From positions 1 to 38,775 of the forward strand of contig CATJTQ010000093.1 of the NCBI GenBank assembly GCA_949743325.1: a stretch of 38,775 bases of DNA, given 5' to 3'. Under the pieces are notes generated by a model. It was not told the origin of the DNA. It saw nothing but the letters and a program-made list of their open reading frames with translations, and searched no databases. Shown one piece after another: positions 15,752 through 23,387 of the stretch (within the stretch, counting starts at the first letter, position 1; every line of letters begins with the position of its first letter). This stretch comes from an uncultured Lachnospiraceae bacterium. GTDB lineage: Bacteria > Bacillota > Clostridia > Lachnospirales > Lachnospiraceae. A program made the position numbers and the translations under genes.

Positions 15752-16741
15752 TTATATGTTGGAAAGTCTTTTTTTGCTTCTAATATCATCTCCGTATAGT
15801 TTTATGATAATATAATTTTGAAAAATTCTTGAAGATATACGCTCGGAATATTTATCCCTTATTTCATTTAATGAAAGATTAGTAGAAATTATAGTTGCTT
15901 TTTTTCTTAAATGTCTTTCATTAAGACAAGTAAAAAGCGAAGTTGAGACAAATGCATTTGTGAGCTCAGTTCCTAAGTCATCAATTATAAGTAAGTCACA
16001 TTCAACTATATCTTGCTGTATTGTATTATCTATTATATCAGTTTTTGAAAAGGTTGCGTCTCCTAACAGTGCGAAAAGTCTGGCAGCGCTAAAATATAAG
16101 ACGGAAAATGATTTCTCTAAAATTTCTTTAGCAATACAGTTAGTAAGAAATGTTTTTCCAATACCAGTGTTTCCGTATAATAAAATATTTTGATAATCAT
16201 ATGAAAAATTTCTAATAAAATATTTTGCTCTTTCTACAGCTTTTGTCGCACAATCTAATGGGCTTAGACCAGCTTGTTCATCAATGTCAGATGAATAAAA
16301 ATCCATTCTAAAAGTGTTGAAATTTTCTTCTTCAAGAATATCCTTAATGTTGGATTGTGTATAGAGCAGGTCAATTGAAGCTTGTACAAAACAATGACAT
16401 TTTTCGCCGTCAGCAGTATAGCCGCTGTCTTTGCAGTCTCTGCATGTGTATATTGGCTTGAGATAGTCAGCTGGAAAATGATTTTCAGATAAAAGTTTTT
16501 GTTTTTCTTTTGAAAGTTCACTAAGTTTCTTTTTTAATTGAATTAATGCGCTGCTGTCTCCATTTAATAGTTTTTTTGCTTGCTGCATTGATATATCTGC
16601 AATTTTTTTATCTATTTCATCTATTTTAGGTATTTCAAGATAAACTTCGTTTTTTCTTTTGTTCATAAGCCTGCGGTTTTTTAGTTGAATCTCGTCATAT
16701 TTACGCATTATTGCCTGATATTGATGATTTTGAAGAGACAT
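15752..16741 (-). CDS. dnaI: Helicase loader, DnaI/DnaC-type AAA+ ATPase
   Basis: The protein has 329 residues. The N-terminal part is charged and helical, with four zinc-ligand cysteines at 100, 103, 115 and 117 (CRDC and CHC), as in Gram-positive DnaI. The AAA+ module follows: Walker A GNTGIGKT at 190-197, Walker B LLIIDDLGTE at 250-259, a sensor-like STNLS at 286-290, and SERISSRIF at 299-307 with a likely arginine finger. It would load the replicative helicase at origins and restarting forks. A TTG at 16753 is in frame but is itself part of the TTGGAGG ribosome binding site, so I use the ATG at 16741. It starts 13 bases after a DnaD-domain gene, a natural functional pair. Confidence 0.88.
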   Translation of the reverse strand: MSLQNHQYQAIMRKYDEIQLKNRRLMNKRKNEVYLEIPKIDEIDKKIADISMQQAKKLLNGDSSALIQLKKKLSELSKEKQKLLSENHFPADYLKPIYTCRDCKDSGYTADGEKCHCFVQASIDLLYTQSNIKDILEEENFNTFRMDFYSSDIDEQAGLSPLDCATKAVERAKYFIRNFSYDYQNILLYGNTGIGKTFLTNCIAKEILEKSFSVLYFSAARLFALLGDATFSKTDIIDNTIQQDIVECDLLIIDDLGTELTNAFVSTSLFTCLNERHLRKKATIISTNLSLNEIRDKYSERISSRIFQNYIIIKLYGDDIRSKKRLSNI

Positions 16742-16754
16742 GATGACCTCCAAT

Positions 16755-17942
16755 CTATAGTTGAGACAATTGTTTTTCTAAAGCGTCATAGTCTGTTTCT
16801 CGTTGATTAAAATTGTTGAATGAATTATTGGAAACTTTATTTATTCCATTTAGTTTAGAATGGCTGTATGTTGTGTTGTTGGCTGCTTTTTGTGAAGTTT
16901 GTTTGCTGTTATGCAGTGTATCTAATGTAATAATATCTTGTTTTGAGACTACACCATTTTTATACCAGTTAATAAGTATTTTGTCAGCATAAGTAAAAGG
17001 TGCTGCCTGTGATCCTTTTTTCATAGTTCTAGCACATGCTTCCAATATAATTTCAATATTAAAGTGATATGTGTTAAGCCATTTATTCATATATTCAATT
17101 TCAGTGTCAACAGGGTAACGATCTCTTATACCAAATGCTTTTAAAATTGTAAAGTAATCTTTGTTGTGGTTTCCGCTTTCTTCTTTAGCTTCTGACACAG
17201 TTTTTATACCTTTTTGTGCCCATGAGAGCGCCACCTTTTCTATATATGCCATACTTCGTTTATCGTTAGAAACACAATACTCAATCAAATATTCAATAAG
17301 ATCTGGTGAAAAATGCAATGTATCATAGAAATAATATATTGTCATAGTCTCGTCAGAAGTTAAAGGTTTCTTTAAGTAAGTTTCGGCCATTATAAGTATT
17401 TCTTTGATTCGGGCATTATCAACAGACGACAGATCGGGTTTTGCTATTGGTTCACTTTTCATAGTGGAAGCTGCCTGATATGCATTGACAGCTGTAGTTG
17501 TGCTGCGTCGTACTAACACAGGTTCATTTGTGTTGGCAGCATGTTCTTTGGTGATATTCATCTGTGATGCAGCAGGACTAAATGTTGTAGGGGTATAGTA
17601 TTTATATTCCTTATCTTTAGCCTTTTCTTTCTTATATACAGATGTATCTGGCGGTTCACATAGAGAAATACCTACAATTTGTTGTCCGTCTGCTGCAATT
17701 ATAAGAAGTTCTTTATTCTCCCAATAACGCAAAGCTCGACATACATCATTTTCAGTAAGATTAAAGCGGTCAGCTATATGTGATATTGAAAAGCCTTCCG
17801 GAATTTGGGAGGCACATCTAAGCAAATATAAATATACTTTTACGAAATCTCCATTAGCATTACACATTTCATTATCAATAAATGTGTTTGGGATAATTGT
17901 AAAATTTGCTTTTTGCTGAGTTTGTAAAAATAAATTACTCAT
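16755..17942 (-). CDS. dnaD: DnaD/DnaB-domain primosome protein
   Basis: The protein has 395 residues. An N-terminal winged-helix segment at about 15-95 (ISHIADRFNLTENDVCRAL) is followed by a low-complexity linker. Two DnaD-type C-terminal domains come next, recognisable by the YxxxIxxxW-like motifs YIEKVALSW (about 235) and YADKILINW (about 323). In Firmicutes such proteins remodel DNA and recruit the helicase loader. The loader gene follows directly on the same strand, which supports that role. The RBS AAGGAGA is well placed. The 120-base gap to murC holds no clear terminator, so transcription from murC may continue into this gene. Confidence 0.85.
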   Translation of the reverse strand: MSNLFLQTQQKANFTIIPNTFIDNEMCNANGDFVKVYLYLLRCASQIPEGFSISHIADRFNLTENDVCRALRYWENKELLIIAADGQQIVGISLCEPPDTSVYKKEKAKDKEYKYYTPTTFSPAASQMNITKEHAANTNEPVLVRRSTTTAVNAYQAASTMKSEPIAKPDLSSVDNARIKEILIMAETYLKKPLTSDETMTIYYFYDTLHFSPDLIEYLIEYCVSNDKRSMAYIEKVALSWAQKGIKTVSEAKEESGNHNKDYFTILKAFGIRDRYPVDTEIEYMNKWLNTYHFNIEIILEACARTMKKGSQAAPFTYADKILINWYKNGVVSKQDIITLDTLHNSKQTSQKAANNTTYSHSKLNGINKVSNNSFNNFNQRETDYDALEKQLSQL

Positions 17943-18062
17943 AATATGTCTCCTTATCGTAGTTTAACTATGTTATAAAGTAGAAATTGTATACATTGCT
18001 AATTATTATATCATATAATAAAGTGTTTTTATATCGTTATTTTTATAATTAGGATTAAATGA

Positions 18063-19451
18063 TTAATTATTTGTAAGTCCAAGCAGATGTTCTCCTAATT
18101 TAAAAATATCACCAGCTCCCATTGTAATAATTAAATCGCCTTCTTCACAGTTAGTTAAAAGAAAACTTTCTGCTTCATCAAAAGAAGGGAAGTAGTATGA
18201 GTTAGGATTGTGTCTTTTTACTGCTTCAGCTAGAAGTTCGGAGCTTACTCCTAAAGTGTCAGTCTCTCTGGCAGCATAAATATCAAGTAACAGTATATTA
18301 TCAGCTAGAGCTAGAGATTCTGCAAAGTTATCAAAAAATGCTTTTGTGCGAGTGTAAGTATGTGGCTGAAAAGCACACCATATTTTTTTATGAGGATAAT
18401 TTTGTGCTGCTTTTAGCGTTGCACATATTTCGGTTGGGTGATGTGCATAATCATCAATAATAGTTACGTTGCCTATTTTTCCTTTATATTCGAAACGTCG
18501 GTCTGTTCCTGTGAAAGTTGAGAGACCGTCAATTATAGATTGGTCTGATATTTTCATTTTGCGAGCCGCTGCAATTACAGCAAGTGAATTGCTTATATTG
18601 TGCTCGCCTGTAACAGATAATTTTATATGAAGTGTAGTTTTATTATGTTCAATTAAATCATATGAAGGATATCCTGCTTCATTATAAGTAATGTTTACAG
18701 CTCTGTAATCGGCAGTATTGTTTACGCTATATGTAACAGAGGGACATTTTAAATCTTTTGTAATTAAGTTTGTATTTTTAATATCATTATTAATTATAAG
18801 GAGTCCGTTTTCAGGGATTTTTTTTGCAAATTCTGTAAAAGAATTTCTAATATCATTTAAATCTTTAAAAAAGTCCATATGGTCTTCCTCAATATTTAAT
18901 ATGATTCCGATTGTTGGAAATAATGATAAAAAGCTATTGGTGTACTCGCATGCCTCTGTAACAAATGTTTTTCCTGATCCGACACGAATGTTGCCTCCTA
19001 TACTTCCTAATATTCCGCCTATAGATATTGTAGGATCAGATTCGGCTTTAAGAAGAATTTCAGTCAGCATTGATGTAGCAGTAGTTTTTCCGTGTGTTCC
19101 AGATACTGCAACTGCGGTTTCATAATTCGTCATAAGCTGACCAAGCAGTTGGGCTCTTGTAATCATGGGAATATTTTTTTCCTTAGCGGCAATAAATTCA
19201 GGATTATCTTCATGTATTGCTGCTGTAAATACAACAGCATCAATATCATCAGTAATATTTTCGGCAGTTTGAGATATATTAATAATTGCTCCTATAGAAC
19301 AAAGGTGTTCTGTCAAAGGTGATGCTGTACGGTCGGAACCAGATACTGTAAAACCGCGGTCAAGCAGTATTTCCGCAAGTCCGCTCATACTTATACCGCC
19401 GATTCCAATAAAATGTATATGAATTGGTTTGCTGAAATTAATTTTATACAT
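18063..19451 (-). CDS. murC: UDP-N-acetylmuramate--L-alanine ligase MurC
   Basis: The protein has 462 residues. It adds L-alanine to UDP-MurNAc in cytoplasmic peptidoglycan precursor synthesis. GIGGISMSGLAE (16-27) is the nucleotide-binding loop, GTHGKTT (118-124) the ATP P-loop, and FQPHTYTRTKAF near residue 365 a hallmark of MurC. ITMGAGDI lies near the C-terminus. Length is standard. GGAAG precedes the ATG. A good minus-strand promoter (19501-19529) lies upstream, divergent from glgC. Confidence 0.95.
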   Translation of the reverse strand: MYKINFSKPIHIHFIGIGGISMSGLAEILLDRGFTVSGSDRTASPLTEHLCSIGAIINISQTAENITDDIDAVVFTAAIHEDNPEFIAAKEKNIPMITRAQLLGQLMTNYETAVAVSGTHGKTTATSMLTEILLKAESDPTISIGGILGSIGGNIRVGSGKTFVTEACEYTNSFLSLFPTIGIILNIEEDHMDFFKDLNDIRNSFTEFAKKIPENGLLIINNDIKNTNLITKDLKCPSVTYSVNNTADYRAVNITYNEAGYPSYDLIEHNKTTLHIKLSVTGEHNISNSLAVIAAARKMKISDQSIIDGLSTFTGTDRRFEYKGKIGNVTIIDDYAHHPTEICATLKAAQNYPHKKIWCAFQPHTYTRTKAFFDNFAESLALADNILLLDIYAARETDTLGVSSELLAEAVKRHNPNSYYFPSFDEAESFLLTNCEEGDLIITMGAGDIFKLGEHLLGLTNN

Positions 19452-19500
19452 TAAAACACTTCCTATTCTTTAATTTTGAATTAATTTAAATGACATAAAT

Positions 19501-19529
19501 AGTATATCGAGTTGAGCTATAAATGACAA
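19501..19529 (-). promoter_or_regulatory. Probable promoter for murC
   Basis: Read on the minus strand, TTGTCA (19529-19524) and TATACT (19506-19501) are 17 bases apart, with five of six matches each. The implied leader before murC is about 45 bases. The -35 lies in one arm of a TGACA inverted repeat (AATGACAA 19522-19529, TTGTCATT 19546-19553). Confidence 0.6.
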
Positions 19530-19601
19530 TAGTAATAAAATTATTTTGTCATTTTCTTGTACGAAATGTCAAAAAAATAATATTATTTTCTGGAAAATAT
19601 A

Positions 19602-19630
19602 TTCACTTTTACAAAAAAGTGTGATATAAT
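19602..19630 (+). promoter_or_regulatory. Probable extended -10 promoter for glgC-glgD
   Basis: TTCACT (19602-19607), a 17-base spacer and TGATATAAT (19622-19630) give an extended -10 with a moderate -35. The 386-base gap between murC and glgC also holds the murC promoter, TGACA repeats and the divergent repeat units described separately. Confidence 0.6.
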
Positions 19631-19660
19631 ACATTCGTATTTAAAAATTGCTATGTGTAT

Positions 19661-19800
19661 ACCCGAAGGGGCATCCCAAATAAAATATGCCTTGCATTAT
19701 GTATTAATAGTATACCGAGGGGACATTTCATATCTGATGTGCTTTGTGCTTTAAATAAAGGTATACCGCATTAGATATGCTTGGCAGTATGTAAATAAGG
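19661..19800 (+). repeat. Three divergent double-hairpin-like repeat units upstream of glgC
   Basis: Three units of about 40-55 bases begin with GTATACC and end with TATGTAAATAA-like sequence. Between them lie short hairpins such as ATGC-CTT-GCAT. The first unit contains GTATACCCGAAGGG, which is the reverse complement of the CCCTTCGGGTATAC core found in the other loci. The tract lies in the transcribed leader between the glgC promoter and its ribosome binding site. Confidence 0.55.
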
Positions 19801-19837
19801 TATTTATCATAGAGTAATAAAAAAAGAGGTGATGACA

Positions 19838-21109
19838 GTGGTAAAGAAGGAAATGATAGCTATGCTGCTGGCTGGTGGACAAGGAAGCCGGTTAGGTGTA
19901 TTAACATCGAAAGTAGCAAAGCCTGCGGTTGCTTTTGGCGGAAAGTACAGAATTATTGATTTCCCCTTAAGTAATTGCATTAACTCTGGAATAGATACAG
20001 TTGGTGTACTGACACAATATCAGCCATTGCGTTTGAATACACATATAGGTATAGGTATTCCGTGGGATTTAGATAGAAATGTAGGCGGTGTTACAGTATT
20101 GCCGCCATATGAAAAGAGCAGCAGCAGTGAGTGGTATACTGGTACAGCTAATGCTATTTTTCAGAATCTTGACTATATGGAGACATATAATCCTGACTAT
20201 GTATTAATTTTATCAGGAGACCACATTTATAAGATGGATTATGAGGTAATGCTTGATTTCCACAAGGCAAACAATGCAGATGTAACCATTGCGGTTATGC
20301 CTGTACCTATTGAGGAAGCTTCCCGTTTTGGTATTGTTGTTTCTGATGAAAATTCAAAAATTCAGGAATTTGAAGAGAAACCTGAACATCCTAGCAGTAA
20401 TCTTGCTTCAATGGGTATTTACATTTTTAGTTGGAACGTGCTTAAAGAGGCTCTACTTACAATGAAAAACCAGAGTAATTGTGATTTTGGTATGCATATT
20501 ATTCCGTATTGTCATGAAAAGGGAATGAATCTTTTCTCTTATGAGTATAACGGATATTGGAAGGATGTAGGAACTCTTGGTTCATATTGGGAAGCTAATA
20601 TGGAACTTATTGATATTATTCCTGAATTTAATCTTTATGAAGAATTTTGGAAAATATATACTAAGAGTGATATACTTCCTCCGCAGTATATTAGCGGTGA
20701 GGCTAAAATTGACAAAAGTATTGTAGGAGAAGGTTGTTCCATAAGCGGGGAAGTATATAATTCAGTTATCAGCGCTGGCGTTACAATAAAAAAAGGCGCA
20801 ATTGTAAGAAATTCCATTATTATGCAGAACACAGTTATTGGAGAAGGGTGTATAGTTGATAAAGCAATTATTGCTGAAAATGTAACAATTGCAGGTGCTT
20901 GCAGCATTGGGGTTGGCGAGGAAAAAGAAAGTAAATTGTCAACAAAGATATATTCTTTTGGACTTGCCACTATCGGCGAAAATTCAGTTATCCCGCCTGG
21001 TGTTACAATTGGTAAAAATACAGCGATATTTGGAGAGACTACAGCAGAAGATTATCCAAACGGAGTATTGGATGGTGGAGAATATATAATTAAGGCAGGT
21101 GAGGTATAG
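19838..21109 (+). CDS. glgC: Glucose-1-phosphate adenylyltransferase GlgC
   Basis: The protein has 423 residues and makes ADP-glucose for glycogen. [16 protein letters not shown] (8-23) is the nucleotide-binding loop, [19 protein letters not shown] (28-46) the activator and substrate region, [10 protein letters not shown] the catalytic segment, and IQEFEEKP the glucose-1-phosphate site. A left-handed beta-helix follows near the C-terminus. Of the possible starts, the GTG at 19838 is preferred. AGAGGTGA (19825-19832 region) is then at normal distance, the ATG at 19832 overlaps that site, and the product begins [11 protein letters not shown] like other GlgC proteins. glgD overlaps by one base. 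No glycogen synthase or branching enzyme lies in the window. Confidence 0.95.
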   Translation: MVKKEMIAMLLAGGQGSRLGVLTSKVAKPAVAFGGKYRIIDFPLSNCINSGIDTVGVLTQYQPLRLNTHIGIGIPWDLDRNVGGVTVLPPYEKSSSSEWYTGTANAIFQNLDYMETYNPDYVLILSGDHIYKMDYEVMLDFHKANNADVTIAVMPVPIEEASRFGIVVSDENSKIQEFEEKPEHPSSNLASMGIYIFSWNVLKEALLTMKNQSNCDFGMHIIPYCHEKGMNLFSYEYNGYWKDVGTLGSYWEANMELIDIIPEFNLYEEFWKIYTKSDILPPQYISGEAKIDKSIVGEGCSISGEVYNSVISAGVTIKKGAIVRNSIIMQNTVIGEGCIVDKAIIAENVTIAGACSIGVGEEKESKLSTKIYSFGLATIGENSVIPPGVTIGKNTAIFGETTAEDYPNGVLDGGEYIIKAGEV

Positions 21110-22227
21110 TGAAAGCAATAGGAATTATTTTAGCAGGAGGAAATAGCAATCGAATGCAGGAGCTGTCACAGAAAAGGGCAGTTGCAGCAATGCCGATTGC
21201 GGGTAGTTACCGCAGTATAGACTTTGCACTTAGTAATATGACTAATTCCCGTGTGCGGAATGTTGCAGTTTTTACTCAGTATAATGCCCGTTCGTTAAAC
21301 GAGCACCTTAGTTCATCAAAATGGTGGGATTTTGGACGTAAGCAGGGCGGCTTGTTTGTATTTAATCCTACAATTACGATGGATAACAGTAACTGGTATC
21401 TTGGAACGGCTGATTCTATATACCAAAACCTGCAGTTTTTAAAGGAAAGTCATGAACCATATGTAATTATCGCCACTGGTGATGGTATATATAAGCTTGA
21501 TTATAATGAGGTTCTTGAATATCACATTCAGAAGAAGGCAGATATAACGGTTGTAGTTAAAGAGATGCCTGTAAATGAAGATGTTACAAGGTTTGGTGTT
21601 GTTAAGTTAAATGAAGAGTATAGAATACAGGAGTTTGAGGAGAAGCCGCTCGTTGCTTCATCAAATCTTGTATCAACAGGAATTTATGTTATAAGAAGAA
21701 GACAGCTGATAGACCTTATTGAGAAATGTGCATTGGAGAACAGACATGATTTTGTTCAGGATATTCTAATCCGTTATAAAAATAATAAGAGAATTTACGC
21801 TTTCAAGATGAAGGATTATTGGAGCAATATATCAACAGTTGAATCTTATTATAAGACAAATATGGACTTTCTAAAATCTGAGGTTAGAGATTATTTCTTT
21901 CATCAAAGTCCTGAAGTATACTCAAAGGTTGATGATAATCCTCCTGCAAAGTATAATACAGGTGCAAATGTAAGAAACAGTTTAATTTCAAGTGGATGTA
22001 TTATCAATGGTACAGTTGAAAATTCTGTATTATTTAAGAAAGTATTTGTAGGAAGTAATTGTGTAATCAAAAATTCAATTATTCTTAATGATGTTTATCT
22101 TGGGGATAATACACATATTGAAAATTGTATCGTTGAAAGCAGAGATACAATTCGTGCAAACACATATCATTGTGGAGAAGATGGAATTAAAATTGTAGTT
22201 GAGAAGAATGAGAGATATGTTATTTAA
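21109..22227 (+). CDS. glgD: GlgD, non-catalytic or regulatory ADP-glucose pyrophosphorylase subunit
   Basis: The protein has 372 residues. It is homologous to GlgC but shorter, with altered key positions. The P-loop reads AGGNSNRMQELS, the KPAV activator segment is replaced by AVAAMP, and the catalytic segment reads TGDGIYKLDY rather than [18 protein letters not shown] is kept. In Firmicutes GlgD pairs with GlgC in a heterotetramer and raises its activity. The GTG start overlaps the glgC stop by one base, which should keep the subunits balanced. A potential hairpin switch lies between its stop and spoVG. Confidence 0.92.
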   Translation: MKAIGIILAGGNSNRMQELSQKRAVAAMPIAGSYRSIDFALSNMTNSRVRNVAVFTQYNARSLNEHLSSSKWWDFGRKQGGLFVFNPTITMDNSNWYLGTADSIYQNLQFLKESHEPYVIIATGDGIYKLDYNEVLEYHIQKKADITVVVKEMPVNEDVTRFGVVKLNEEYRIQEFEEKPLVASSNLVSTGIYVIRRRQLIDLIEKCALENRHDFVQDILIRYKNNKRIYAFKMKDYWSNISTVESYYKTNMDFLKSEVRDYFFHQSPEVYSKVDDNPPAKYNTGANVRNSLISSGCIINGTVENSVLFKKVFVGSNCVIKNSIILNDVYLGDNTHIENCIVESRDTIRANTYHCGEDGIKIVVEKNERYVI

Positions 22228-22247
22228 ATAAAACAACAGATAAAGAA

Positions 22248-22299
22248 CAAAGGGGAGGTCTGCCTAATAGTGTTTTTGCCTTTCCTTTGAAGTTAAAGG
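22248..22299 (+). promoter_or_regulatory. Two competing hairpins in front of spoVG
   Basis: CAAAGGGGAGGT (22248-22259) can pair along all 12 positions, three of them G-U, with GCCTTTCCTTTG (22278-22289). Alternatively CCTTT (22284-22288) can pair with AAAGG (22295-22299), which is part of the spoVG ribosome binding site. The two helices share 22284-22288, so only one can form at a time. Confidence 0.4.
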
Positions 22300-22309
22300 G
22301 AGATTGAGA

Positions 22310-22567
22310 ATGCAGATAACAGATGTGCGTGTTCGTAAAATGGAATCTGATGGAAAAATGAAGGCAATAGTTTCTGTGACTTTTAATAATGAATTTGTTG
22401 TTCATGATATCAAGGTCATAGAAGGAAATAATGGGTTGTTTGTTGCTATGCCTAGCCGTAAAGGCAGTGACGGAGAATACCGTGATGTAGCCCATCCGAT
22501 AAATGCTGATATGCGTCAAGTATTACATGAAAAGATTATAGAAGCGTACCAGCTGGAATGTGAATAA
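22310..22567 (+). CDS. spoVG: SpoVG family regulator
   Basis: This 85-residue protein begins [11 protein letters not shown], the standard SpoVG start, with [19 protein letters not shown] at about 30-48 and YRDVAHPIN at about 58-66. SpoVG is a small nucleic-acid-binding regulator that affects septation, sporulation and envelope genes in Firmicutes. A TTG at 22304 is in frame, but the ATG at 22310 fits AAAGGGAG and the family N-terminus. In Bacillus spoVG lies near glmU, prs and pth. Here pth and mfd follow, glgC-glgD precede, and prs is about 7 kb away on the other strand. Confidence 0.95.
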   Translation: MQITDVRVRKMESDGKMKAIVSVTFNNEFVVHDIKVIEGNNGLFVAMPSRKGSDGEYRDVAHPINADMRQVLHEKIIEAYQLECE

Positions 22568-22587
22568 TTAAATCTTAAAAAGATTTA

Positions 22588-22616
22588 TTTACAAAAACCG
22601 TGAGATGTCTTATAAT
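22588..22616 (+). promoter_or_regulatory. Promoter for pth-mfd overlapping the spoVG terminator
   Basis: TTTACA (22588-22593), a 17-base spacer and a perfect TATAAT (22611-22616) form a strong sigma-A type promoter. It lies within the 5' stem and loop of the terminator at 22594-22636. Confidence 0.7.
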
Positions 22617-22636
22617 AGATAAACTCACGGTTTTTT
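22594..22636 (+). terminator. Rho-independent terminator after spoVG
   Basis: AAAACCGTGAG (22594-22604) pairs with CTCACGGTTTT (22624-22634), with T up to 22636. The 19-base loop is unusually long and contains the TATAAT of the next promoter. Confidence 0.8.
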
Positions 22637-22760
22637 GTGTTTCTTATTTTAATGATTAAAAGTCAATAATCTGTTTAAGTAATATATAATATTTAGCTTA
22701 TTTAACAGTTTATAATGAACGTTTTTGGTTAGTTTATTTTATATAGAAGGAGTGTGTAAT

Positions 22761-23321
22761 ATGTATTTAATAGTAGGTCTTGGTAATCCTTCGTCGAAAT
22801 ATGAAAATACACGTCATAATGTTGGATTTGATACTATTGATTATTTGGCATGGAAAAATAATATTTCAATTAATGTTAAAAAGCATAGAGCTTTAATTGG
22901 CAAAGGTATTATCAACGGACAGAAAGTTATTTTGGCAAAGCCACAGACATATATGAATCTTAGTGGAGAGAGTGTTCGTGAAATAGTTAATTATTATAAT
23001 ATTAATCCGGATAAAGAATTATTAGTGATTTTTGATGATATAAGTTTGGCTGTTGGTAGAATTAGAATTCGCAAAAAAGGAAGTGCAGGTGGCCACAATG
23101 GTATAAAAAATATTATTTTACAGTTAGGAACACAAGATTTTGCCAGGATTAAAATAGGCGTAGGGGAAAAACCTGTTTATATGGATTTAGTTGATTATGT
23201 TCTTGGTTATTTTTCTAAAGAGGAGAGAGTAAATATTAATAAAGCAATTGAACATGCTGCAGAATCAACAGAATTCATTTTGCAGGATGATTTTAATCAA
23301 GCTATGAATTTATATAATTAA
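22761..23321 (+). CDS. pth: Peptidyl-tRNA hydrolase Pth
   Basis: The protein has 186 residues and releases tRNA from drop-off peptidyl-tRNA. GLGNP (Asn9) and NTRHNVGF (His19, the catalytic base) are in place. KPQTYMNLSG lies near residue 62, IFDD near 90, and GGHNGIKN near 110. Length is standard. An upstream in-frame start exists, but AAGGAG sits directly before the ATG at 22761, and the product then begins MYLIVGLGNP. mfd follows after 66 bases, the usual Firmicutes order. Confidence 0.95.
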   Translation: MYLIVGLGNPSSKYENTRHNVGFDTIDYLAWKNNISINVKKHRALIGKGIINGQKVILAKPQTYMNLSGESVREIVNYYNINPDKELLVIFDDISLAVGRIRIRKKGSAGGHNGIKNIILQLGTQDFARIKIGVGEKPVYMDLVDYVLGYFSKEERVNINKAIEHAAESTEFILQDDFNQAMNLYN

Positions 23322-23387
23322 AGATCTAATATTTGATACAATGAATATGAATGATTAAATATTGTAATATTTTTTTGGGAGGAAATT

